A stretch of DNA of 64,000 nucleotides from an uncultured Candidatus Melainabacteria bacterium (GTDB lineage Bacteria > Cyanobacteriota > Vampirovibrionia > Gastranaerophilales > Gastranaerophilaceae). Location of the stretch: positions 1 to 64,000 of the forward strand of contig CAKVLI010000003.1 of NCBI GenBank assembly GCA_934757155.1, written 5' to 3'. Positions 24,794-34,778 of the stretch are shown here, piece by piece. A program made the translations under genes and the position numbers. Under the pieces are notes generated by a model. The model had not been told where the DNA came from. It saw only the letters and a program-made list of their open reading frames with translations, and ran no database searches. Numbering within the stretch: position 1 is the stretch's first letter; the number at the start of each line of letters is the position of its first letter.

Positions 24794-24805
24794 TTATTAT
24801 ATAAT
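24777..24805 (+). promoter_or_regulatory. Leaderless-type promoter of the TamB-like gene
   Basis: TTTACT (24777-24782), 17 bases, then TATAAT (24800-24805), eight bases before the ATG at 24814. It overlaps the divergent promoter on the other strand. Confidence 0.5.
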
Positions 24806-24813
24806 GGTTTAAA

Positions 24814-27800
24814 ATGCTAAGAAATAAAATCATAATTGTTATAACAAGTTTTTATATATTCTATCTTGGGGTTCTGCCTGTCGTGCTTACGAACACGGCG
24901 AATGTGGTGTGCAGAAATCTTTCGAGTAATTCAAATTATGATATTGAACTCAAAAATCCGAGGGTAAGACTTTCTGTTCTTCCGACCGTTAAGATTTATG
25001 CGGACGAGATTAGCTTTAAGACAAAAACGGATATAAATGAGGCGGAGATAAAGAATATAGCTGTGAAATTACGCCTTCTGCCGCTTTTATCCGGAAGATT
25101 ACATGTAAATTATATAGATATAGAATCTTTGAAAGCTTCTTCCGGCTTGAAGGAAAATGTTCAACTGGACAAAGATTTCTTTGAACAGTTGGAACACACA
25201 AAGGTTAAGTGTAATTCATTGAAGATTAATGAGTTTGAAACGTATCTATATCAAAAGGACGTAAAAGAGCCTATAGCATTTATCGGAAGTAACTTTGCTT
25301 TTCAAAAGAAAAATCGCTATGTAAGATTTAAAATGGACAGCGTTTTAAAAGCCGGAGAAAAGGTTTCTAAGGCAAACTTGAACCTCTTTTTGCCTAAGAA
25401 TAATGATATTAGAAAAACTGTTTTTGATGTCGAGGTGTCAAATCTTGATATCGCGCCTTTCGGGGGCTATTTTAAACACTATCTTCCAGATAGTTTGAAA
25501 GAGCTTCAAGGAATGGTGAATATTCATGCCAATAAAGACGAGCTCGTGACCGAGTTGATTGGCTGCAAAGCTTTGATGAAAACTCCGAGTGATTCAATGA
25601 TTTTTCCTGAAATTTTGAATATTCGCTCAAAATTTAAAATTAAAAAACAATACATAAATTTCGATAAAGTTAAAATTAATGCACCGAATATTGACATTTC
25701 GTTTGACGGAAGGATTTATGATTATTTCGGGAAAACTATGCCGACACTGGATTTGAACTTTCAGATAAATCCCACAAAAGTGGAAAAAGTTATTAGCATG
25801 CTCCCGCCGTTTAAGGTTGAAGAAATTGATGTCTATAAATTGAAAAAATACAAATTTTTCGGTGACTGTATCGGTAACTTTTCAGTCAAGGGAAGGCTTC
25901 CGGAGCCTGATATCAACGGAGATATTTTTGTAAATAACGGTATCTTAACGAAACCGATTCCAAACACAAAACAGGGTGCGACTATTAAATTAGAATTGAC
26001 CGGAAAGTATATTAATTTCGATGTTTTTGTACCGGCCGGCGGTGCTGAAAAAGTTTGGGTTAAAGGCGGACAAGAGCTTTATAATGTCAAATATGCAGAT
26101 ATGACTATTAAAAGTACCCAAACTGTTGATCTGCATGTTGCGGAAACAGTAGTCAATCCGCTGCACGAAATTTTGAACTTTATTATTGGGCCGGTGCCGA
26201 TTATGGACATTTATGGGAAAGGAAATATCGATATAAATGTAAATGGAAACCGTAAAAATCCGCATGTTTGGGGTGTTTTCAATGCGCTTAATTCAACTGT
26301 AAGCTTTATTGAAATTCCTGATTTAAAACTTACAAACGCGGACGCAAAATTGACTTTCAATGATCAAGACGCAGTTTTTGTAACGAAAAAAGGATTTGTG
26401 AACGGACAAGATTTTAAATTGGTCGGAACTTGTAATCTTTTTGGCAAGTTTGATTTTGATGCGGCATCCAAATTCCAGCCGACAGAGGCGCTTTATAAAG
26501 CGATACAGACTGCAACGCTTATTCCTGATATAAAAGCGATGATTCCGAACCTTACAAATATCAGCGGTACAACTGATTTGAACCTGAAAATCTACGGTGC
26601 AGTGAAGGTTATTGAAGATTTGCAGTTTAATAAAAATACTTTTGCGAAAGGCGAAATATCAATCAAGAACAATAGTTTTATCTTCCAAGATATGAAGGTT
26701 GATAACGCAAATGGGAATATAAAATTTGATACCAATAATGCTGAAGGTGATATTGTTGCGCAAATAGGGAATTCCCCACTGAGTATAAAAGCGAAGGTCA
26801 AAAATGATGTTGGGGATATTATCCTCAATATGCCGAAACTTGATCCGAATTTTCTTATTGAAGATAAAACCCTTCGCTCAAACAATCTTTTACCTATTGT
26901 GAATGTTTCTGCAAGATACAAAGGAAATACAAAAGAGATTGAATACAATAAATTGAGTTTGGCTGCAAAAATCCTTTCTTCAGCGCATAATAGCGCGATA
27001 AAGTATTCTTCCGGCGCATTGGTTTTGAATAACGGAAAAATCAATATAAAAGACCTGAGAGGTTACATAAATAATCCTCAAAATCTTTTCCATATTGATT
27101 TGAGAATTGACGATGCGTTCACTCAATCACCTGATGCAAACGGTACTGTTACGCTCAAAACTCCTGATTTGAGCGCGTATAACGATATTTTGAGAAGTTG
27201 TATTCTTCCGAATAACCTAAAATTTATCAAAGATTTCAGATTTGAAAAGGGCAAACTTGATTTTAACGGTAAAATTTCAAATAACAGGCTCAACGCGTAC
27301 ACGGATTTAAGCGGAATTTCTTTGATATACTTGCCGTTAGAGCTTCCGGTTAATATTATTAACGGAAGTGTTCAAGCAAGGAATAATAACCTTAAATTGA
27401 ATAAAATCAATATGTTGGCGGATAAAATGCCAATTCTCGTTGACGGTGAAGTCAGAGATATCACAGGTAAGCAGAATTTCAATTTGTACCTGAACTCAAA
27501 ACCGCAGCAAGATTTTATTGAAAAATATATCAACAAAAACAGAATTTATCCTGTAAAAATCAAAGGCGATATTGTCTATTGGGTTCGTGCAAAAGGAACT
27601 CCGAATAATTTTGATCTCAAATCTAATGTTAATTTGAGTAAAGATTCAAGTATTTATCACTATGGTGCAACGATTGGTGATGTTGAAAACGCAATTGACC
27701 TTGATTTTGACTCAAAAGTGCTGGACACAAATAATCTAAAAATTAAGGATTTTTCTTATAATAAACTTATTGATTCTCAGAGCGGGAGACGCACAAAGCT

Positions 27801-29154
27801 TGAAATGCTCAAAGTTTGGGGTGGCGTGGAAATAATGAAAGACGATTTATTGTTCAGAGATTTGCACGTCAAGACGAATAATCCTGCAGACGCAAGAATC
27901 TTTAACATAATTTTCAGAAAACCGAACATTAAGCAAGGTCAATTTACTTCCGACTTGAAAATCAACGGAAAGTTATCAAACCCTAAACTAATCGGTGATT
28001 TCCATATATTTGAAACAAATATTCCTTTCTTGGATACTACGATGAAAAATATTGCACTCGTATTCAAGGATAGAAATATCGAAATTTCTTCAAAAGGTGA
28101 AATTATGGGGAATGACGTGACCTTCCTAGGCACGCTTAAAAACAAACTAACGACTCCTTATAGCCTTGAAAAAGCACACTTCTATACAAAAGATTTGAAC
28201 CTGAATAATGTTGTTGATATGATAAAACTTTCCCAAGTGGATAAAAACCCAACGCTTGAATCTTTTGACGTTTTTGACCTGAACTCAGTTGTGTTCAATA
28301 ACCTCAAACTCAAAGCCGATAATATTACGTTGAGAAACATTAATGCAACGAACTTTGAGGCGACTGCAAATCTCAATGACAAAGGTTTACTTGATATAAA
28401 TAATTTTAACTTTAATATTGCGCAAGGAACTTTAAACGGCAAATACAAATATAATCTGAAAAATAATGATATGTCGCTCAATCTTAATGCTAAAGAAATC
28501 AACGCAAACGACATAACTTGGGCATTGTTTGACTTGAAAAACCAAATCTATGGTGATATGACCGGAACTGTTTCGCTTTCTTGTAACGGTGCGAATTTCC
28601 ACAACTGTATGCAAACCCTAAACGGCACATCAGCGTTTAACGTTAAAGATGGTAAAATGCCAAAACTCGGTTCGCTCGAATACCTACTAAAAGCAGGAAA
28701 CCTTCTTAAAGGCGGAATTACAAGCTTATCAATCAACGGTGTAATTGACATAATCACACCGCTCAAAACGGGTGAGTTTTCTGATATTTACGGAAATATC
28801 AGAATAAAAGACGGTGTCGCACGTAATATTGAAATCGTGACAAAAGGTAAAGACCTGAGTCTTTATATTGGCGGAACGTATAATTTCTCAACTTCAATTG
28901 CTGATATGGAAGTTCTGGGTATTCTTTCCAAGAAAATATCAACAATGTTCGGGCCAATCGGAAATCTTTCCATAAACACCCTGTTTAACGTTATTCCTGG
29001 GGTTGATTTGTCCGGAAACAATATACTTTTAGACAAAATCAATAAAATCCCGGGTATTGAGCTTTCCAGCAAAAACTTTAGAAAATTTATCGCCGAAATC
29101 AAAGGTAATATCAACGGCGATGATTACGTAACCAGCTTCCAATGGATTAACTAA
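24814..29154 (+). CDS. TamB/AsmA-like giant envelope protein
   Basis: The protein has 1446 residues. A single N-terminal membrane anchor (about 5-27) precedes an extremely long run of repeated beta-strand blocks with recurring I-x-G and N-G-x-I patterns. The C-terminal region (about 1270-1446) ends in short beta repeats with Asn and Gly. This is the architecture of the AsmA/TamB/YhdP group, bridge-like proteins thought to move lipids between the inner and outer membranes. Which subgroup is unclear. No Shine-Dalgarno site precedes the ATG. glyQ follows 99 bases downstream with its own promoter. Confidence 0.75.
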   Translation: MLRNKIIIVITSFYIFYLGVLPVVLTNTANVVCRNLSSNSNYDIELKNPRVRLSVLPTVKIYADEISFKTKTDINEAEIKNIAVKLRLLPLLSGRLHVNYIDIESLKASSGLKENVQLDKDFFEQLEHTKVKCNSLKINEFETYLYQKDVKEPIAFIGSNFAFQKKNRYVRFKMDSVLKAGEKVSKANLNLFLPKNNDIRKTVFDVEVSNLDIAPFGGYFKHYLPDSLKELQGMVNIHANKDELVTELIGCKALMKTPSDSMIFPEILNIRSKFKIKKQYINFDKVKINAPNIDISFDGRIYDYFGKTMPTLDLNFQINPTKVEKVISMLPPFKVEEIDVYKLKKYKFFGDCIGNFSVKGRLPEPDINGDIFVNNGILTKPIPNTKQGATIKLELTGKYINFDVFVPAGGAEKVWVKGGQELYNVKYADMTIKSTQTVDLHVAETVVNPLHEILNFIIGPVPIMDIYGKGNIDINVNGNRKNPHVWGVFNALNSTVSFIEIPDLKLTNADAKLTFNDQDAVFVTKKGFVNGQDFKLVGTCNLFGKFDFDAASKFQPTEALYKAIQTATLIPDIKAMIPNLTNISGTTDLNLKIYGAVKVIEDLQFNKNTFAKGEISIKNNSFIFQDMKVDNANGNIKFDTNNAEGDIVAQIGNSPLSIKAKVKNDVGDIILNMPKLDPNFLIEDKTLRSNNLLPIVNVSARYKGNTKEIEYNKLSLAAKILSSAHNSAIKYSSGALVLNNGKINIKDLRGYINNPQNLFHIDLRIDDAFTQSPDANGTVTLKTPDLSAYNDILRSCILPNNLKFIKDFRFEKGKLDFNGKISNNRLNAYTDLSGISLIYLPLELPVNIINGSVQARNNNLKLNKINMLADKMPILVDGEVRDITGKQNFNLYLNSKPQQDFIEKYINKNRIYPVKIKGDIVYWVRAKGTPNNFDLKSNVNLSKDSSIYHYGATIGDVENAIDLDFDSKVLDTNNLKIKDFSYNKLIDSQSGRRTKLEMLKVWGGVEIMKDDLLFRDLHVKTNNPADARIFNIIFRKPNIKQGQFTSDLKINGKLSNPKLIGDFHIFETNIPFLDTTMKNIALVFKDRNIEISSKGEIMGNDVTFLGTLKNKLTTPYSLEKAHFYTKDLNLNNVVDMIKLSQVDKNPTLESFDVFDLNSVVFNNLKLKADNITLRNINATNFEATANLNDKGLLDINNFNFNIAQGTLNGKYKYNLKNNDMSLNLNAKEINANDITWALFDLKNQIYGDMTGTVSLSCNGANFHNCMQTLNGTSAFNVKDGKMPKLGSLEYLLKAGNLLKGGITSLSINGVIDIITPLKTGEFSDIYGNIRIKDGVARNIEIVTKGKDLSLYIGGTYNFSTSIADMEVLGILSKKISTMFGPIGNLSINTLFNVIPGVDLSGNNILLDKINKIPGIELSSKNFRKFIAEIKGNINGDDYVTSFQWIN

Positions 29155-29253
29155 ATGTAACAAAAGTTAACATCGTTTTTGTTTTTTCTTTTCATTTCAG
29201 CCCTTTCTGTGTATAATTTATTAAGTGTAAAAAATACAATGTTGAGATAGTAA

Positions 29254-30138
29254 ATGGCGTTAAATTTTCAAGACTTAATACTTAATTTATCAAGATTCTG
29301 GTCAGATTACGGATGTATCATCCAACAACCTTATGATATTGAAAAAGGTGCTTCTACAATGAACCCTGCAACTTTCTTAAGAGCTTTAGGGCCTGAACCT
29401 TGGCACACTGCAATGGTTGAACCTTGCAGAAGACCGACCGATGCAAGATACGGTGAAAATCCTAACAGATTGGGACACTATTTTCAGTATCAAGTTATTT
29501 TGAAGCCGTCACCTGACAACGCTCAAGAACTTTATTTGAAGAGTCTTGAAGCTATGGGCATAGACCTTTCTAAACACGATGTGCGTTTTGTTGAAGATAA
29601 CTGGGAATCTCCGACATTAGGTGCGGCCGGTGTGGGTTGGGAAGTTTGGCTCGACGGTATGGAAATTACTCAGTTTACATATTTCCAACAAGTCGGTGGT
29701 TTAGAGGTTAAGCCTGTTGCCTTGGAAATTACATACGGACTTGAAAGAATCGCTATGTATATCCAAAACAAAGAATCCGTATTTGATATTATGTGGAATA
29801 ACACGCTCAAATATGGTGACATTTATCTGCAAAACGAAATTGAACAATCTAAATATAACTTTGAATACTCTGATGCTGACAGATTATTCAAATTGTTTGA
29901 TGCGTATCAAAAGGAAGTTGAAAACTGCGTTGGTGCAGAGCTTGTTCTTCCTGCGTACGATTATGTTTTAAAATGTTCACACACATTCAACTTGCTTGAT
30001 GCAAGAGGGGTTATAAGCAAAGACGAAAGAATTAACTTTATCAACAGAGTCAGAACTATGGCTTCTGCTGTGGCTGAACTTTACGTCAAACAACGCGAAA
30101 AGCTTGGCTTCCCTCTTTGCAAGTATTCTGTGAAGTAG
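29254..30138 (+). CDS. glyQ: Glycyl-tRNA synthetase alpha subunit
   Basis: This is the catalytic chain of the heterotetrameric synthetase. Its 294 residues match the family size. FWSDYGCIIQQPYDIEKGA near 15-33 and FLRALGPEPWHTAMVEPCRR near 41-60 are diagnostic of GlyQ. RPTDARYGENPNRLGHYFQYQ and the class II motif QFTYFQQVGGLE follow. A TATAAT near 29213 gives a short leader. The beta subunit (glyS) is not adjacent: a permease gene comes next. It would have to be elsewhere, as in Cyanobacteria. Confidence 0.97.
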   Translation: MALNFQDLILNLSRFWSDYGCIIQQPYDIEKGASTMNPATFLRALGPEPWHTAMVEPCRRPTDARYGENPNRLGHYFQYQVILKPSPDNAQELYLKSLEAMGIDLSKHDVRFVEDNWESPTLGAAGVGWEVWLDGMEITQFTYFQQVGGLEVKPVALEITYGLERIAMYIQNKESVFDIMWNNTLKYGDIYLQNEIEQSKYNFEYSDADRLFKLFDAYQKEVENCVGAELVLPAYDYVLKCSHTFNLLDARGVISKDERINFINRVRTMASAVAELYVKQREKLGFPLCKYSVK

Positions 30139-30215
30139 AAAAAGGGACGCTTGCACAAACAACGGGTGTAAACTGTCTGTTTTTGTGCCTGCGCGAGTTA
30201 CACGAAAGGCGATAA

Positions 30216-31814
30216 ATGGCAAATACCGAATTATTCTCATCATTCTCAAATGTAATGAAAAAGATTTTGACCAGAAAAAATCCTGATGACGCTCTGGAAG
30301 GCGCTAAGGAAGGAGGTTTAGAAAAAACTCTCGGACTGTGGGATTTGATTATTCTTGGTGTGGGAGCGATTATAGGTTCGGGTATTTTTGCCGTGGTCGG
30401 TATTGCGGCTGCCGGAAGTGCTGACGGTACAAGCCCCGGGGCCGGTCCCGCATTGATTATTTCAATGGTAATTGCGGCTATCGCAAGTATATTTTCAGCT
30501 CTTTGTTATAGTGAATTTGCGACGATGATACCTGTTGCAGGCGGCGCGTATGCGTATACTTTTGCGACTCTCGGCGAATTTGCCGCGTGGATTATCGGTT
30601 GGATTTTGATGCTTGAGTACGCAATCGGGTTTATTGCAGTTGCTTGTGCTTGGACAAATCACTTTTTGCAATTTATTAAAGGTTTTTCAAATGTTCTTCC
30701 TGCGTGGTTTGTAAACCCTCCGCTCTGGTTGACGAATGATTATCGTTCAGCGGTGAACGCTTATACTGCACAAGGGATTGATTACCACAGTGCAATTCCG
30801 AGTTTTGCGGGAATTCCTTTCTGTATAAATCTTCCTGCAATTGTAATGATTTTACTAACAATGGCGATTTTGATTAAGGGCACAAAAGATTCCACCAAAA
30901 TGGCGGGCATAATGGTTTTTGTAAAACTTGGGGTTATTGCTCTCTTTGTTTTGACAGGACTTTTCTATGTTCAGCCTGAAAATTGGACTCCATTTGCGCC
31001 AAATGGTTTTGAAGGCGTGTTTATGGGCGCGTTCATAATTTTCTTTGCATATATTGGATTTGATGCCTTGGCAACTGCTGCCGAGGAATGTAAAAACCCT
31101 CAAAAAGACTTGCCGATTGGGATTATGGGTTCTTTATTAATAACAACCGTTGTTTATGTATTGGTTGCACTTGTTTTGACCGGTTTGCAGCCTACAAGCG
31201 GGGTTGTAATTCCTGAGGGTATTTTCAAAGCTCCAATGGCTTACGCAATGTCAGCAGTAGGTCAAAACTGGATTGCAGGATTGATTTCCATAGGTTCATT
31301 GGCGGGATTAACTTCAGTTCTTTTGGTAATGTTCCTCGCTGCAACAAGAGTTCTTTTTGCAATGAGTCGTGACCATTTCTTGCCGAGAGTTTTCCAAAAG
31401 ATTAATCCAAAATTCAATACTCCGGTTGTTCTTACTGTCACTGTAGGTATTGTAGGTGCTTTAGGTACAATTCTATTGGATTTGAATGTTGCAGCTTCAC
31501 TTTGCAACTTCGGAACTTTCACATCTTTCATAATTGTCTGTGTTGCGGTATTGATTTTGAGAAAAATTGATCCGGACAGAGAAAGACCGTTCAAAGTCCC
31601 TTGCTGTCCGCTGTTTCCGATTTTGGGAGTTCTATGTTGTGGCGGCTTGATGGCGTATTCTATGATAATTGCGAAAGGTGAAACTGCGGTATTATCAACA
31701 GAATTGTTTATTGTATGGGTTGTTATGGGTATCTTGATTTACGCATCATACGGATATAAGAAAAACAGACTGGTTGAACAAGAGTCACAAAAAGTCGAGA
31801 AAATAGCAGAATAA
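30216..31814 (+). CDS. APC-family amino-acid permease
   Basis: This 532-residue cytoplasmic-membrane protein has about 12-14 spans. VGAIIGSGIFAVVG near 48-61 is the unwound TM1 substrate site (G-S-G) of the cationic amino-acid transporter subgroup. FFAYIGFDALATAAEE near 272-287 is the matching TM6 motif. It has about 60 residues of soluble tail after the last spans. It is followed after one base by a second permease of the same family. The exact amino acid cannot be read from the sequence. Confidence 0.9.
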   Translation: MANTELFSSFSNVMKKILTRKNPDDALEGAKEGGLEKTLGLWDLIILGVGAIIGSGIFAVVGIAAAGSADGTSPGAGPALIISMVIAAIASIFSALCYSEFATMIPVAGGAYAYTFATLGEFAAWIIGWILMLEYAIGFIAVACAWTNHFLQFIKGFSNVLPAWFVNPPLWLTNDYRSAVNAYTAQGIDYHSAIPSFAGIPFCINLPAIVMILLTMAILIKGTKDSTKMAGIMVFVKLGVIALFVLTGLFYVQPENWTPFAPNGFEGVFMGAFIIFFAYIGFDALATAAEECKNPQKDLPIGIMGSLLITTVVYVLVALVLTGLQPTSGVVIPEGIFKAPMAYAMSAVGQNWIAGLISIGSLAGLTSVLLVMFLAATRVLFAMSRDHFLPRVFQKINPKFNTPVVLTVTVGIVGALGTILLDLNVAASLCNFGTFTSFIIVCVAVLILRKIDPDRERPFKVPCCPLFPILGVLCCGGLMAYSMIIAKGETAVLSTELFIVWVVMGILIYASYGYKKNRLVEQESQKVEKIAE

Positions 31815-31815
31815 G

Positions 31816-33342
31816 ATGGAAAAATTACAGACAATATTTAAAAATTTAATAAAATGCAAATCTCCTCAAGAATTGATTGAAGAGGGTTCTCAATCAGGCT
31901 TGAAGAAGACTTTAAACGTATTCGATCTTATAGTAATCGGTATTGGTGCGGTAGTCGGAACAGGTATCTTTACGATTATCGGCTCTGCAATTGTCGGAAG
32001 TTCTGACGGACTCGGAGCAGGTGCGGCGATTGTGATATCAATGATTTTGGCAGCGATTGCGAGTGTGTTTACGGCACTTTCTTACTCAGAAATTGCGGCA
32101 ATGATACCGGTTGCGGGCAGTGCTTACACATACACCTACGCGACAATGGGTGAATTTATGGCGTGGATGGTCGGTTGGATTTTGATGCTGGAATATGCAA
32201 TCGGGGATATTACGGTTGCGAGTGCTTGGACAGGGTATTTTGTACAATTCCTGAAAGGGTTCAAACATGTTCTTCCTGCGTTTGTAGTGAATTTCCCTAT
32301 CTGGTTGAGGAATGATTACCGAACAATGTACGAATTATGTAACAGATATAACTGGAATCCGCATGATGTAATGCCGTTTTTGAGTACACCTTTTGGTTTT
32401 GAAATTCCGATTGCAATAAATATTCCGTCTATGGCGATTGTTTTAATTCTAACAATTCTTTTGATAAAAGGGATTAAAGAGTCTACAAAAGTTGCAACGA
32501 TTATGGTCGGGGTGAACTTGTTTATAATTTTGTCATTTATTGTGGTCGGTGCGTTGTATGTAAAACCTGAAAACTGGACTCCATTTGCTCCAAACGGAAT
32601 AGAGGGTATCTTTACGGGCGCGTTTTTAATTTTCTTCGCTTATATCGGCTTTGATGCGATTTCAACCGCAGCTGAGGAAACCAAGAATCCGCAAAGAGAT
32701 TTGCCGATTGCGATTATGGGAACGCTTGGTATTTGTACGATTTTATATGTTTTGGCAGCACTTGTATTAACAGGGGTTGTGCCCTTTAATGCTATTGACA
32801 CTCAGGCACCTCTTGCTCATGCTATGAGATTTGTCGGAATAAATTGGTACGCAGGATTAATATCTGTGGGTGCGTTGTGCGCGTTAACGTCGGTATTATT
32901 GATTTATCAGCTCGGTACAACAAGAATTCTTTTTGCAATGAGCAGAGATCATTTCTTGCCGAAATCGTTGAATGTAATCCATCCTAAATTCAAAACTCCG
33001 CATGTTATGACTTGGATTTCCGGAATTATAGTAATTGTTTGCGCTCTGTTTATGGATTTGAATATTTCGGCAGAACTTTGCAACTTCGGAACGTTTACGT
33101 CGTTTATAATCATTTGTATAACGGTTCTTATTTTAAGAAAGACTGAACCGAACAGAGAAAGACCGTTCAAGGTTCCATTCTGCCCTTTGTTCCCGATTTT
33201 GGGAATTTTGACTTGTTTATCTTTGATGTATTGCAAGTTTAGTGCAAAAGCGACTTCTGCTTTGTACTTCATAATATGGCTGCTTATAGGCTTGCTGATT
33301 TACGCACTTTATAGCTATAAAGAAAAACGTCGCGAGGAATAA
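31816..33342 (+). CDS. APC-family amino-acid permease, tandem paralogue
   Basis: The protein has 508 residues and is collinear with its upstream neighbour. IGAVVGTGIFTIIG near 42-55 replaces the GSGIF of the first copy with GTGIF. FAYIGFDAISTAAEE near 272-286 is conserved, as is the C-terminal RERPFKVPFCPLFPI block. The two genes differ most in the loop after TM4 (about 150-200) and at the G-(S/T)-G site. The start codon comes one base after the stop of the first copy, so they form one operon. A split of substrate range after duplication is likely but not proven. Confidence 0.9.
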   Translation: MEKLQTIFKNLIKCKSPQELIEEGSQSGLKKTLNVFDLIVIGIGAVVGTGIFTIIGSAIVGSSDGLGAGAAIVISMILAAIASVFTALSYSEIAAMIPVAGSAYTYTYATMGEFMAWMVGWILMLEYAIGDITVASAWTGYFVQFLKGFKHVLPAFVVNFPIWLRNDYRTMYELCNRYNWNPHDVMPFLSTPFGFEIPIAINIPSMAIVLILTILLIKGIKESTKVATIMVGVNLFIILSFIVVGALYVKPENWTPFAPNGIEGIFTGAFLIFFAYIGFDAISTAAEETKNPQRDLPIAIMGTLGICTILYVLAALVLTGVVPFNAIDTQAPLAHAMRFVGINWYAGLISVGALCALTSVLLIYQLGTTRILFAMSRDHFLPKSLNVIHPKFKTPHVMTWISGIIVIVCALFMDLNISAELCNFGTFTSFIIICITVLILRKTEPNRERPFKVPFCPLFPILGILTCLSLMYCKFSAKATSALYFIIWLLIGLLIYALYSYKEKRREE

Positions 33343-33380
33343 AAATAAAGCAAATAAAGTATGCCTTATTATTTGCAAAG

Positions 33381-33389
33381 TGTTATAAT
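33381..33389 (+). promoter_or_regulatory. Extended -10 promoter of the HD-GYP gene, leaderless type
   Basis: TGT-TATAAT with the TATAAT at 33384-33389. The start codon is six bases later at 33396, and no ribosome-binding site is present. Confidence 0.55.
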
Positions 33390-33395
33390 TCACAT

Positions 33396-34388
33396 ATGAG
33401 AATTGTAACTCCAAAAGAATTGAGCAGTTTTAAAATTTTGCCGTTTGATTTGTATAATGAAACGGGCAGTAAGGTTTTGGGCGCCGGTGAGGCTTTGACT
33501 CCGGGCAAACTTATTATGCTTAAAAACTATCCGAAGTTGTTTACTGAGGATTTGGACGAAACAAATTCTAAAGGTGGAAAACAAAACGCGGGAAAAGGGA
33601 ATTTAAGAAAACTCGCGAACTTTTCTTTTGACACATTGGATACGAGTGATTTTGAAACCGTTGTAAACCGAGACGGCATTTTGAAAATGGAATTGCAGAC
33701 CAAGATAAAATACTATTTTAAAAAGACTCTTGATTTATTTATGCAGGATTATTACGAAGAGGGTTTGTTGAAACTAAATTCTCTTGTTAGTATTTTGGTT
33801 TCTGATATTTTCAAACAACTTTGTAAGTCTAAAAAGGGTTCGCAAATTAGATTTTTGGGTGAATATGAAATCTGCCATCCGCTCAATGTTGCGATTGTAT
33901 GCGGTATGATTGCTAAGAAATTAGAGTATTCCAATCTTGAAATGGAACAAGCTATTTTAGCTGGACTTCTTCATGATGTCGGAAAATTGAAAATTGTTCT
34001 GAATGACCGCTCAGCTTTGCTTACGGTGAATGAAGAAGAAGTTGCTAACCATACGATAATCGGTTATGAACTTATTAAAAAAGAATTGCATTTGTCAGAA
34101 GAGATTGCGAAGGGTGCACTTGAGCATCACGAAAATAATGACGGTTCCGGATATCCGCAAGGACTTTCAAGCGACTATATTTCAGAACTTGCACAAATAA
34201 TTAATGTGGCGAACTATTATGACAATCTTGCTTGTAACAGAACAGCGACACATGTTTCGAGCAACAGAGATGCCCTGAGAGCTATGCTTGAGGTTGGAAC
34301 AAAACGTTTCTCTGCAAGAATGCTTTATACGTTTGTTCATATGTTCAACTATGATGACCCGAAAGATTTTAATGACATGGTGGTCTAG
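33396..34388 (+). CDS. HD-GYP domain protein (probable cyclic-di-GMP phosphodiesterase)
   Basis: The protein has 330 residues. The C-terminal half holds LLHDVGKLKI near 190-199 (the HD pair) and LEHHENNDGSGYPQGL near 245-260. The second motif is the HHE-x-x-DGSGYP signature of HD-GYP enzymes, which break down cyclic-di-GMP and use a two- or three-metal site. The N-terminal 100 residues are an unassigned sensory or partner domain. It is probably cytoplasmic. A flagellar operon in the window makes a motility link plausible. Its promoter is the leaderless type. Confidence 0.9.
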   Translation: MRIVTPKELSSFKILPFDLYNETGSKVLGAGEALTPGKLIMLKNYPKLFTEDLDETNSKGGKQNAGKGNLRKLANFSFDTLDTSDFETVVNRDGILKMELQTKIKYYFKKTLDLFMQDYYEEGLLKLNSLVSILVSDIFKQLCKSKKGSQIRFLGEYEICHPLNVAIVCGMIAKKLEYSNLEMEQAILAGLLHDVGKLKIVLNDRSALLTVNEEEVANHTIIGYELIKKELHLSEEIAKGALEHHENNDGSGYPQGLSSDYISELAQIINVANYYDNLACNRTATHVSSNRDALRAMLEVGTKRFSARMLYTFVHMFNYDDPKDFNDMVV

Positions 34389-34464
34389 CTTCCTCGGGTA
34401 ATTGTTTGGTCTGATGATTTAAAGGATTCTGTATTTGGAAACACAAATATAGGATTTTTTAGTT

Positions 34465-34728
34465 ATGGACAGAATTAAATTTTTTAAAAAGATTATGGAA
34501 AAAAGCGAGACAAATCGTGTGATTTTACTCACAAATCATTATCAAATAATCGGATTTGTTTATGACTGTGAGGAATGTAATAAGGACGAATTCATTAATT
34601 TAACTAACGTTTCGCTCTGCAAATACGAAGAAACTTATGGCAAATCTTGTGAACAGTTTGGCGAATCAAGATATGATTGGTTGCACATAAACCTTGATAA
34701 AATTGTAGCATTTAGCTTTATCAAATAA
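34465..34728 (+). CDS. Small hypothetical protein with Cys residues
   Basis: The 87-residue protein is soluble and alpha/beta-like. It has CEECNKDEFINL near 35-46 and further Cys near 52 and 61. The first pair could bind a metal, but the spacing matches no family I know. It is 76 bases after the HD-GYP gene and may be co-transcribed with it. It converges with a coiled-coil gene over a terminator. Confidence 0.45.
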   Translation: MDRIKFFKKIMEKSETNRVILLTNHYQIIGFVYDCEECNKDEFINLTNVSLCKYEETYGKSCEQFGESRYDWLHINLDKIVAFSFIK

Positions 34729-34729
34729 T

Positions 34730-34761
34730 AAAAAAGGATGCTTAGATAAGCATCCTTTTTT
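34730..34761. terminator. Bidirectional terminator
   Basis: AAAAAAGGATGCTT and AAGCATCCTTTTTT form a perfect hairpin between two convergent genes. Confidence 0.9.
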
Positions 34762-34778
34762 AATTTTATCCCAATCTC

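Noticed and set aside
28182..29114. Open frames opposite the end of the TamB-like gene
   Set aside because: The long forward frame is continuous over 1446 codons and has family-like structure; the reverse frames are by-products.
29160..29253. Glycine riboswitch or T-box before glyQ
   Set aside because: The leader is too short and no T-box or aptamer-like conserved sequence is visible.
29717..29971. Alternative frame within glyQ
   Set aside because: glyQ is a confident full-length gene; this frame has no start signals.
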